From Dehalococcoidia bacterium (GTDB lineage: Bacteria > Chloroflexota > Dehalococcoidia > GIF9 > AB-539-J10): 6,352 nucleotides of DNA. Shown here piece after piece: positions 1 to 6,315 of this stretch. The stretch is from positions 1-6,352 of the forward strand of contig JAUWOB010000057.1 in NCBI GenBank assembly GCA_030612345.1, read 5' to 3'. The position numbers and the translations under genes were made by a program. Positions within the stretch are counted from its first letter, which is position 1; each line of letters starts with the position of its first letter. Under the pieces are notes generated by a model. That model saw only the letters and a list, made by a program, of their open reading frames with translations, was not told the origin of the DNA and ran no database searches.

Positions 1-1
1 G

Positions 2-2827
2 GTGCTGGGCCTCATCTTCAACCACCGCCGCGTTGACGGGGCTGCACAGCAGGCATTCCTGGATGCCTTCCGGCAGGCCACTTTCGGGCAGGAGACCAAG
101 AACCTGGAGAAGCGCCTGGACGAATTCATCCCCGCCTTCAGAGAGCGTTACTGCTTCATGCCCGAAGCCGAAACCTGGGGGGGAGAGGCCACGGTATGGC
201 CCGGTGGATCACCCTGGTTCCAGCCAGCAGATGATCTTGCCGCTGCCACCGCTGAGCTCAAGGCTTCGTTGCCGGCCAGCGGATTCACAGACAAGCTGCT
301 GGACAACCTCACCAGGATAATCGACTTCTGCAGCGGCTACGGTGAATCGTCATACTGGGACACTCCCCTGAGTAACACGGCGGTCTTCCAGTCGTTCCTG
401 GACGGCCTCGGCGATCTGGAGCGCGGGCGGTTTACGCTATCCTACAACAGGCGGGACTACCCTCTGACCGCCCGACAGTGCCGGCTGCTGTTCACCTTAC
501 TGAGGCATGTCATGGGCACAGAGCTTCGCGCCGCACTGCGCAGGACACAGGGCATCTACCAGGTCCTGCACCAGTACGAGGAGTTCTACGACGACATTGT
601 CCGCCGGCATGGCCAACTCACCTTCACCGACGCCCAGTACCTGCTCACCGCGGCAAACCGGCACAGCTCGGGCAGCGTACTCAGCCGCGTGCCGGAACAA
701 GAGGCCCGCCTCTATATAGACTACCGCCTGGACTGCAAGCTCGACCACTGGCTCCTGGATGAGTTCCAGGATACCAGCGACCTGCAGTGGGAAGTTCTGC
801 GCAATCTGGCGGATGAGATACTTCAGGACGCCAGCGGGCAGCGCAGCTTCTTCTACGTGGGCGACGTTAAGCAGGCCATCTATGGCTGGAGGGGGGGCAA
901 CGCCCGTCTTTTCGGCAAGATACTGGAGCAATATCAGGGCGGGATCGAGCAGATTCCTTTGAGCGTGTCCCACCGTTCCTGTCAGCCCGTTATCGATACG
1001 GTCAATCGCGTCTTCGGCAGCCTGCCGGATGATCAGTTGCCGCAACAAGCTGTTGCCGCATGGCAGAAGGTTTGGCGGGAACACAGGTGTCAGCCTGATG
1101 TGGTCCCCAAGCAGGGCTATGCTGCCCTCCTTGAGCCGCCCTGCGATGGCGGTGAATTCAAGCCCGGCGACGAGGACAGATACCATGTAGTGGCCAGTTT
1201 GCTGAAAGAGATCAGGCCGCTGGAGCGAGGACTCTCGGTGGCCATCCTGGTACGCACCAATGATGCCGGGGGAGACATCGTCGATTATCTCCGCGGCCAA
1301 TGCCCGGGAATGCCCGTCGTCCACGAAGGCAGGGCCGCCATCAAGGACAACCCGGTGGTCTCCGTCCTGCTCTCGCTCGCACAATTCGCCGCGCACCCGG
1401 GCGATACCTTCGCCTGGCGCCACCTCCAGATGAGCCCTCTCAATGGATACTTCGCAGAACACGGATTACAGAGAGATAGCCTGCCGCTCCTGCTTCTGAG
1501 GGGAATACAGACTTGCGGCTTTCAGGCGTTCGTCCGAAAGTGGGGAGCGCGCTTGGACGCGGGCCAGACGTTAGACAACTTCGGTCGTGGGCGCCTCAAC
1601 GATCTCATCAACGCCGCAGGCGAGTTCGACGAGACTGAGGCCAGGAGCTGCGGGGATTTCCTGCGTTTCATCGATAACTACCAGCTTCATGAACTGGGCA
1701 CCGACAGTGCGGTGCGCGTCATGACCGTACATCAGTCCAAGGGACTTGGCTTCGACATCGTCATTGTGCCCGACCTCCAGGGCAACAACATGGCCAAAGC
1801 CGACAATGCGAAGTTCATCATCGCCCGCGACCCCGCAACTGAGGCGCCTCTGTGGGCATTGAAACCACCTCGCGCTGTTATCGCCGAACATGATCCTGTA
1901 CTGGCAGAGCAGTTGCAGAAGGCCAATGACACCGCCTCCTTCGATGCCCTGTGCGTGCTGTACGTGGCGCTGACCAGAGCGAAGCAGGGGCTGTACATGA
2001 TTACCGCCTTTCCCGGTAAGGGTTCCCGGATGGTGTCACCCGCCGCCTTCTTGAAGTCTCAGCTGACCGGAGACCCCAGGCCGACGTGCGGTCTGGCCAC
2101 AGAGATAGCCGGCGAGGAATTCACCTGCCTCTATGAAACAGGAGACCGTGACTGGTATCTCAAAGCTCCCCCCAGGGCACGGCCTGCCATGCGCGCCGAG
2201 CCGCCTGAGCTACCCGGTGAATTCGGCAGGCAGCCCTCGCTGAGACGCAGGCTGCTGGGTGTGTCGCCGTCGACCATTGAGGGCAGGGAGATCAGGGCCG
2301 ATTCGCTCTTTACGCATGTCACCCACGACAGCATGGAGTTGGGCCAGGCCATCCACGAACTCTTCGAGAAGGTGTCCTGGCTGGAGGAGGTGGACATCGA
2401 AGAGCTGATCCAGCAGTGGCGGGAGACCTCTCGTGTCTCCGAGGAGGTAAGGCGAAGGGCCTTCGAGCAGTTCCGCCGGGCGGTTGTCTCCGCTGAGGTT
2501 AGGGAAGCTCTATCCAGACCGGAGGGCAACGTTGACTTATGGCGTGAGAAGCATTTCGAGATCGTGCTTGAAGACCAGTGGATAACCGGCGTCTTCGACC
2601 GGGTCACCATTATGCAGGACCCGGGTGGCAGGCCGTTACAGTCCACGATACTAGATTTCAAAAGCAACGAGATCGCGAATGAGACCGAGCTTGCCAGCAC
2701 CGCCGAGTACTATCGCCCGCAACTCCGGCTTTACGGCCGGGCCCTTTCCCGCATGCTGCAGATCGATCCTTCACAGGTCAAGCTCCAGCTGCTGTTCACC
2801 CATGCAGGCAAGGTGTGCACGCTGTGA
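2..2827 (+). CDS. UvrD/AddA-RecB-type helicase-nuclease, 5' partial
   Basis: This is the C-terminal part (941 codons) of an ATP-dependent DNA helicase fused to a nuclease, the type that unwinds and resects double-strand breaks for RecA-mediated recombination. Superfamily 1 helicase motifs appear in order (fragment numbering): motif II DEFQDTS 253-259, motif III VGDVKQAIYGWRGG 286-299, motif IV-like SHRS 323-326, motif V TVHQSKGLGF 575-584 and motif VI YVALTRAK 654-661. A RecB-family PD-(D/E)XK nuclease follows: His785 (GQAIHELFE), Asp866 (GVFDRV), Asp885-x-Lys887 (LDFKS), then Gln907 and Tyr911 (QLRLY). All catalytic positions are present, so it is probably active. Walker A is missing because the gene enters from the left edge. 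Judging from where motif II lies in AddA and RecB, roughly 100-200 residues are outside, and the GTG at base 2 is not a real start. An AddB-like partner would be expected upstream and is not visible; none lies downstream. AddA is the likelier class, but RecB-like or a lineage-specific relative is possible, so no symbol is given. Confidence 0.93.
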   Translation: MLGLIFNHRRVDGAAQQAFLDAFRQATFGQETKNLEKRLDEFIPAFRERYCFMPEAETWGGEATVWPGGSPWFQPADDLAAATAELKASLPASGFTDKLLDNLTRIIDFCSGYGESSYWDTPLSNTAVFQSFLDGLGDLERGRFTLSYNRRDYPLTARQCRLLFTLLRHVMGTELRAALRRTQGIYQVLHQYEEFYDDIVRRHGQLTFTDAQYLLTAANRHSSGSVLSRVPEQEARLYIDYRLDCKLDHWLLDEFQDTSDLQWEVLRNLADEILQDASGQRSFFYVGDVKQAIYGWRGGNARLFGKILEQYQGGIEQIPLSVSHRSCQPVIDTVNRVFGSLPDDQLPQQAVAAWQKVWREHRCQPDVVPKQGYAALLEPPCDGGEFKPGDEDRYHVVASLLKEIRPLERGLSVAILVRTNDAGGDIVDYLRGQCPGMPVVHEGRAAIKDNPVVSVLLSLAQFAAHPGDTFAWRHLQMSPLNGYFAEHGLQRDSLPLLLLRGIQTCGFQAFVRKWGARLDAGQTLDNFGRGRLNDLINAAGEFDETEARSCGDFLRFIDNYQLHELGTDSAVRVMTVHQSKGLGFDIVIVPDLQGNNMAKADNAKFIIARDPATEAPLWALKPPRAVIAEHDPVLAEQLQKANDTASFDALCVLYVALTRAKQGLYMITAFPGKGSRMVSPAAFLKSQLTGDPRPTCGLATEIAGEEFTCLYETGDRDWYLKAPPRARPAMRAEPPELPGEFGRQPSLRRRLLGVSPSTIEGREIRADSLFTHVTHDSMELGQAIHELFEKVSWLEEVDIEELIQQWRETSRVSEEVRRRAFEQFRRAVVSAEVREALSRPEGNVDLWREKHFEIVLEDQWITGVFDRVTIMQDPGGRPLQSTILDFKSNEIANETELASTAEYYRPQLRLYGRALSRMLQIDPSQVKLQLLFTHAGKVCTL

Positions 2828-3071
2828 CGCCGGCCAGGGGCGCAGAGTTAACGGCGAGGTCGCGAGATGCCCAATCAGCTATACGTATGCATCTGGAGGA
2901 GGACTGCCGGATTGCGGTGCAAGAGTCGTCGCAGGCCTGATCGGCATGGTGTCCCCGGGCGTCGTGGGAAAACGATGGCCAGGGAGGCGACAAGACGGAG
3001 ACTACGCTTCCGCGTTTAACCCTCAGCTAGTGGTCACGGAATAGGTTTGCAGATATAGACTCCTGCCGTCC
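2828..3071. other. convergent intergenic spacer, no gene
   Basis: These 244 bases lie between the 3' ends of the helicase-nuclease gene and the radical SAM gene. Reading frames that cross it are continuations of shadow frames and show no recognisable protein. It contains copy A of the dispersed repeat and a weak hairpin (2960-2965 pairing with 2972-2977, one G-T pair) that has no T-run after it. I see no convincing rho-independent terminator for either converging gene. Confidence 0.6.
2903..2959 (+). repeat. dispersed intergenic repeat, copy A
   Basis: Two blocks match copy B in the same order and orientation. Bases 2903-2917 match 6154-6168 at 13 of 15 positions, and 2927-2951 match 6186-6210 at 22 of 25 without gaps. 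The interval between the blocks is 9 bases here and 17 in copy B, so this copy has lost (or copy B gained) 8 bases, including the left arm of the hairpin seen in B and C. The core holds the palindrome CAGGCCTG (2932-2939). Similarity continues more weakly to about 2959. Confidence 0.6.
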
Positions 3072-4058
3072 TCAAAGAACCGGCGAGAAAGGGTGACCTT
3101 CCCGTTCAAAATCAGGGAGATACTCCTCTGCCGCACCCATTTCCTGCACCCAGCCGTTTTCTATTCCCAGGTCAGTCAGTAGCTGCAGAACCGTTTCATG
3201 CTCAGCAACGGTGATCCTCCGGGAAAGCAGTGGTATTCGCGCTGCCCGGTGCATCGGCATGTATTGAGACATTATGCTAACCGTCACCGTGGCAGAAAGC
3301 TCCCGAACAAGCCAGGTTAGCGATTCCTCACTGCCTGCCAGGCCGTTGGGCAGAATAAGATGACGCACTATCAGTCCTTTTCGTGCCAGGCCGGATTCAT
3401 CCACCACCAGGTCTGCAACCTGTCGGTGCATCTCCTTGATAGCCTGACGAGCCCGCGCCACATAATCCGGCGCGTGCGAGAACTTCTTAGCCCACCTGTC
3501 AGAGGCATATCTCAAATCAGGCAGGTAGATGCTTATTACACCGTCAAGCTCTTTCAGAGAAGCGATAGAATCATAGCCACTGCTGTTGTATACCAGCGGC
3601 ACTCGAAGCCTCATGGGCACCGCTTCCACAACTGCCCGCAGGAGCTGAGGCACAAAATGGGATGGTGAGACGAAGTTGATATTGTGGCAGCCCAGTTCAT
3701 CCTGAAGATAGAGCATCCTTTCAGCCAGGGTGTGGCAGTCCATTTCCTTTGACTTCTGCTTCTCCCAGTCCTGGCTTATCTGGTGGTTCTGACAATAAAC
3801 GCATCTCATATTACAGTTGCCAAAGAAGACGGTCCCTGACCCTCCGGTTCCTGAAATAGCCGGCTCCTCCCCATGATGAGCACAGACCGCCCAAACTATG
3901 GGGAGGCGCCCTGAATGGCAATAGCCGGGTTCGTCCTGCAATCTATTGGTCCCGCACTCCCTGGGGCAGATGTCGCAGGCGGCTAACCTGGCCTCAAGTG
4001 CTTGTGTACGACGCTCCAGTTCGCCGGAGTGGTATAGCGTAACGTATCCTGGTTCCAT
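3072..4058 (-). CDS. PflX-type radical SAM protein (COG1313-like)
   Basis: This 328-residue protein belongs to the radical SAM superfamily, which uses a 4Fe-4S cluster to cleave S-adenosylmethionine into a 5'-deoxyadenosyl radical. The cluster motif CNMRCVYC is at residues 82-89 (Cys82, Cys86, Cys89). A conserved-looking region NINFVSPSHF follows at 126-135. Ahead of it is a second cysteine set, CDICPREC...GYC (Cys28, 31, 35, 47), characteristic of the PflX/COG1313 group. It was named after pyruvate formate-lyase activase, but its real substrate is unknown and no formate-lyase gene is nearby. Length is normal for the family. The frame could extend to a GTG at 4094. I prefer the ATG at 4058 because MEPGYVTLYHSGEL looks like the usual beginning of these proteins, and the promoter at 4107-4135 would start RNA near base 4100, leaving almost no leader for the GTG. 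Neither start has a clear Shine-Dalgarno. The gene appears to be a single-gene unit, convergent with the helicase-nuclease. Confidence 0.9.
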   Translation of the reverse strand: MEPGYVTLYHSGELERRTQALEARLAACDICPRECGTNRLQDEPGYCHSGRLPIVWAVCAHHGEEPAISGTGGSGTVFFGNCNMRCVYCQNHQISQDWEKQKSKEMDCHTLAERMLYLQDELGCHNINFVSPSHFVPQLLRAVVEAVPMRLRVPLVYNSSGYDSIASLKELDGVISIYLPDLRYASDRWAKKFSHAPDYVARARQAIKEMHRQVADLVVDESGLARKGLIVRHLILPNGLAGSEESLTWLVRELSATVTVSIMSQYMPMHRAARIPLLSRRITVAEHETVLQLLTDLGIENGWVQEMGAAEEYLPDFEREGHPFSPVL

Positions 4059-4106
4059 AGACGCTAAGAGCACAGTGAGTGAACGTGGCACCACTCACCG
4101 ATTTAC

Positions 4107-4135
4107 ACTTTAGACGGCTGCCGTGGTGCTGTCAA
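4107..4135 (-). promoter_or_regulatory. sigma70-like promoter of the radical SAM gene
   Basis: On the - strand there is a perfect -35 box TTGACA (4135-4130), a 17-base spacer and a -10 box TAAAGT (4112-4107, four of six consensus bases). Transcription would begin near base 4100. That gives a leader of about 42 bases to the ATG at 4058, but only about 6 bases to the upstream GTG at 4094. Confidence 0.6.
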
Positions 4136-4146
4136 CTTTCCGCCCA

Positions 4147-4216
4147 CCGCGATATTCCGCAGACATGAGAACCTGCCTTGTGGTAGGCCCGCGTGATATG
4201 ATGTCCCTGGATTTCT
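4147..4216 (+). repeat. dispersed intergenic repeat, copy C
   Basis: Bases 4180-4215 match copy B (6187-6222) at 26 of 36 positions without gaps, and copy A (2928-2959) at 21 of 32. Upstream similarity to copy B (CCAC, GAC and ACCTG blocks) needs small gaps. It contains a hairpin: CCTGCC (4172-4177), loop TTGT, GGTAGG (4182-4187), six pairs including one G-T. This is the most diverged copy. Confidence 0.5.
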
Positions 4217-4298
4217 AATATGGGCACAGCTATGTCTCCGGAGATGCCGACAACGGCTGCTGGTATGGGCACAGGACCGCTTATGCAGCTACCGGGGA

Positions 4299-5327
4299 TC
4301 AGGGAATGCCACGAATATACACCGGCCAATCAGACCAGCCAATGCCGGGAGGCCAGTCTAGCAGAACAAAAGGCAGAGACAGCAGGATAAGCAAAGTAGC
4401 GTAAACCGCAAACGTGGCCAGAAGCTCCTTTCCCGTTTCCGGCCGGTCCTTCTTAAGCAGAAGTCTTAGCGGGGATGTCACTAAAGCAGCAGCAGATTTC
4501 GGAATGGGAAACATGAATGGAGCACTGGCTGTATACTGCAAATACGCCTCGCTATCATCTTTTCTCATTCTGTTCTCCTCGGCCAGGGCGATGCAGATGA
4601 TGACCAGTGACGTTAGTAGCCAGGGCAAGCTTGCTCCCGGATTCGTGCCGCCCATCGGGACCGGCTGTTGGGCGGCGATGAGCATTACCCCGTAGCTCCA
4701 CATAATGAAGCCCAGATACTGGGGATGTCGCGTATGCTTGTATATCCAGAAATCGACTGTCTTTCTTCTCTGTGCTTTGCCGTAGAACCAGGTAATAGTC
4801 CCCAGAACAAATATGAAGAGACCGAGTCCTACAGCGACCCACGCTATAACCATCCTGACATCCAAGCCCGCAAGCCAGAATGGGTAGACCAGAGCCATAT
4901 ACGGCAGGTAGCTGATATCTCCGAAGTTCATCAGGTTTACGCCTGGGTCCCAGAAGGGGACAAACGGAATTCTCAATATACCCAGACCGGCAAGGAAGAA
5001 CATGGAAGCAAAGAAATAACCAAAAGTGGGCAAGAAAAAGGCAAAGGAACCGAAGACAGATAGCTTCCTCTTACCCGTCACAAAGCCGGCCACTATCAGG
5101 ACGGCTATTACCACAAGGCAGGCATAACCGATAGGGCGGGCAACTCTCATAAACTCGGCTACTCGCTCCGGTTCTATTACCGGATGAATATCAGGGAAGT
5201 ACCTGGACAGCCAATTGCCGAGTATGACCGGGAGTTGCAGCGTGGCAAAAGCCAGTGCCACAGTGAAGACTACTGCCAGCAGAGAAATAACCCCTAGAAG
5301 TCCGGTTCTCGAACGTGTAAGTCCCAT
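4299..5327 (-). CDS. membrane methyltransferase, isoprenylcysteine/phospholipid MT superfamily
   Basis: This 342-residue integral membrane protein has the C-terminal signature of the ICMT/PEMT-like methyltransferases, which transfer the methyl of S-adenosylmethionine to a lipid-facing acceptor within the membrane. The signature is KHTRHPQYLGF (197-207, with Arg200-His201-Pro202), followed by a hydrophobic stretch and the acidic element AEENRMRK...YLQY (249-265, Glu250 and Glu251). Likely membrane segments lie near 10-36, 66-84, 92-118, 141-155, 159-182, 207-219, 234-249 and 302-323. The last one, after the catalytic region, is an addition beyond the minimal domain, and the 190-residue N-terminal part is longer than in small bacterial homologues. 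The ATG at 5327 has GAGGAAA four to ten bases upstream, supporting this start. It lies 30 bases after the lipoprotein gene and is probably co-transcribed with it. The substrate is unknown; bacteria lack prenylated CaaX proteins as a rule, so the ICMT name describes fold rather than reaction. Confidence 0.87.
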   Translation of the reverse strand: MGLTRSRTGLLGVISLLAVVFTVALAFATLQLPVILGNWLSRYFPDIHPVIEPERVAEFMRVARPIGYACLVVIAVLIVAGFVTGKRKLSVFGSFAFFLPTFGYFFASMFFLAGLGILRIPFVPFWDPGVNLMNFGDISYLPYMALVYPFWLAGLDVRMVIAWVAVGLGLFIFVLGTITWFYGKAQRRKTVDFWIYKHTRHPQYLGFIMWSYGVMLIAAQQPVPMGGTNPGASLPWLLTSLVIICIALAEENRMRKDDSEAYLQYTASAPFMFPIPKSAAALVTSPLRLLLKKDRPETGKELLATFAVYATLLILLSLPFVLLDWPPGIGWSDWPVYIRGIP

Positions 5328-5357
5328 TGCTTTCCTCGCGGTACAGGCCGATTCCCT

Positions 5358-6080
5358 TTAACGCCAGACCGTCTCCGGCGGTTCTATCGGTACGGGCTCG
5401 CTATTGGCATCCAACGATGAGATCTCAAAAGCGTATGATGGCTCCAGCTCGTCGAACCGGTGGCGGAGGTCGATCTTCGCCCAGTCGTGTGGGGGTACCA
5501 TTATGTGCCACTCTATGTGAACCTCCCATTCCTCCGAGAAGAAGAGATAGTGAGATACAACTAACCATTCAGGGCTAACCATAGTGCCATCCCATTCTGT
5601 ATCACCTGTGATTCCAAGTTCAGGATGATTCGCTGCCAGCCATGAGACAAAGCTATCCAGCAACTCCCCTGCATATTCCTGCCTATCGTCTTCGCCTTCT
5701 ATCACGTCGAAGCTCACAATCTTCTTGTCGGTGGAACCACCTCGATTTCCGGTGATAGTCACCTTGATGGTCTTGCCGGTACTTGCCTGTGCCGGTATGA
5801 CAACCACCTCGGCAACCTGTCCCTCAACTATATCCTGCTGATAGATGACCACTTCTGCGCCGGGAGCCTGCGCCGATATGGTTACAGGAAGTTGACCCTC
5901 TTGCCCTTCATCGGCGATCGTGACAAGGAATACGCAGTGCTGTCCGGCGATAGAGTGTCCGTTCAACTGCTCGGGTATCACATTAATGCTAAATGCTGGC
6001 TGCTCACAAGCCATGACTCCTATCGCTATGAGAACTATAATACAACCTGCGATGATTCCTGCCAGCTTTTTGTTGCTCAT
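5358..6080 (-). CDS. secreted lipoprotein of unknown function
   Basis: This 240-residue protein starts with a lipoprotein signal peptide: a basic start (SNKK), a hydrophobic core (residues 6-22) and a lipobox ending VMAC, so Cys25 would be lipidated and the protein tethered outside the cytoplasmic membrane. Residues about 30-128 alternate hydrophobic and polar residues in short strands with Gly/Pro turns, as in Ig-like or other beta-sandwich adhesion domains. After an acidic linker (EGEDDR, 128-133) comes a separate C-terminal domain (about 134-240) rich in Trp and His (His177, 188, 192, 198, 207; Trp163, 172, 185, 191, 200, 239). From memory it resembles domains in uncharacterised lipoproteins of Dehalococcoidia-like genomes, but I can give it no function. 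The ATG is fixed by a perfect AGGAGG (6086-6091) five bases upstream. It is the first gene of a probable operon with the membrane methyltransferase. Confidence 0.85.
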   Translation of the reverse strand: MSNKKLAGIIAGCIIVLIAIGVMACEQPAFSINVIPEQLNGHSIAGQHCVFLVTIADEGQEGQLPVTISAQAPGAEVVIYQQDIVEGQVAEVVVIPAQASTGKTIKVTITGNRGGSTDKKIVSFDVIEGEDDRQEYAGELLDSFVSWLAANHPELGITGDTEWDGTMVSPEWLVVSHYLFFSEEWEVHIEWHIMVPPHDWAKIDLRHRFDELEPSYAFEISSLDANSEPVPIEPPETVWR

Positions 6081-6085
6081 TTCAT

Positions 6086-6091
6086 CCTCCT
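6086..6091 (-). promoter_or_regulatory. ribosome binding site of the lipoprotein gene
   Basis: The - strand reads AGGAGG followed by five bases and then ATG at 6080. An ATG inside the spacer (6085-6083) is in another frame and stops after two codons, so the 6080 start is the only sensible choice. Confidence 0.8.
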
Positions 6092-6105
6092 GCTACCAAT
6101 ACAAC

Positions 6106-6137
6106 GCGGAATGCTGAAAACGGTTGCACCGTTCCGC
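6106..6137 (-). promoter_or_regulatory. operator-like dyad / leader hairpin before the lipoprotein gene
   Basis: A perfect inverted repeat AACGGT-TGC-ACCGTT occupies 6119-6133 (six-base arms, three-base centre). An overlapping pair of arms, GCGGAA (6106-6111) and TTCCGC (6132-6137), encloses it. The element sits 26-57 bases upstream of the lipoprotein ATG. This could be a repressor operator or alternative hairpins in the mRNA leader; which one cannot be told from sequence. I found no well-spaced -35/-10 pair beside it. Confidence 0.4.
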
Positions 6138-6152
6138 TTCACCTGGTCTCTC

Positions 6153-6224
6153 CACTGCCCGATTGTGGGGACGAAGTACCTGATTCGTAGCAGGCCTGAT
6201 TGGTATGGTGCCTCTGGAATTCCG
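6153..6224 (+). repeat. dispersed intergenic repeat, copy B
   Basis: This copy matches copy A in two blocks (6154-6168 and 6186-6210) and copy C over 6187-6222. It keeps the hairpin position: CCTG (6179-6182) pairs with CAGG (6191-6194), with an A-G mismatch and a T-A pair closing the loop TCGT. It contains the palindromes CAGGCCTG (6191-6198) and GGAATTCC (6216-6223). It lies upstream of the lipoprotein operon, whereas copy A lies between converging genes and copy C downstream of the operon. Confidence 0.6.
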
Positions 6225-6315
6225 GAAATACCCTTCTTTCCAGTATGCGGTGGTCCATTTTACCGGAACCGACTCACACTCAGGAAGAGATTAGACTCTC
6301 GCTACTCCTTCCTAC

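Larger units (their letters stand above)
4095..4298. other. intergenic spacer with promoter and repeat
   Basis: This gap separates the 3' end of the membrane methyltransferase gene from the 5' end of the radical SAM gene, both on the - strand. It holds the promoter near 4107-4135, copy C of the dispersed repeat, and an 11-base direct repeat TATGGGCACAG at 4219-4229 and 4264-4274. A 65-codon frame crosses it (4132-4329, -), but it overlaps the repeat and the end of the methyltransferase gene and resembles no protein I know. No T-tailed terminator is evident for the upstream operon. Confidence 0.55.

Noticed and set aside
497..1462. Long - strand open frame of 321 codons inside the helicase gene
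   Set aside because: It lies wholly opposite a gene with clear helicase motifs. Its product has no recognisable domain; long antisense frames are common opposite GC-rich genes.
2131..2700. - strand frame of 189 codons opposite the nuclease domain
   Set aside because: Ser-rich low-complexity product typical of an antisense shadow, over catalytic residues of a convincing gene.
2..2827. The helicase-nuclease as part of a phage-defence island
   Set aside because: AddA/RecB-type repair enzymes are housekeeping genes, and none of the neighbours looks like a defence component.
2960..2977. Hairpin CGTCGT-GGGAAA-ACGATG as a terminator
   Set aside because: Only six pairs with a G-T, and no T-run on either strand.
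2679..3044. + strand frame of 121 codons running from the helicase gene into the spacer
   Set aside because: It overlaps the nuclease active-site region in another frame, and the part in the spacer shows no domain and lies over repeat copy A.
4132..4329. Small - strand frame of 65 codons in the gap
   Set aside because: It overlaps the end of the methyltransferase gene and covers repeat copy C. No known similarity, and its 3' end would overlap the -35 box of the next promoter.
4668..5063. + strand frame of 131 codons opposite the membrane methyltransferase
   Set aside because: Antisense to the conserved catalytic and membrane segments. Product is polar and featureless.
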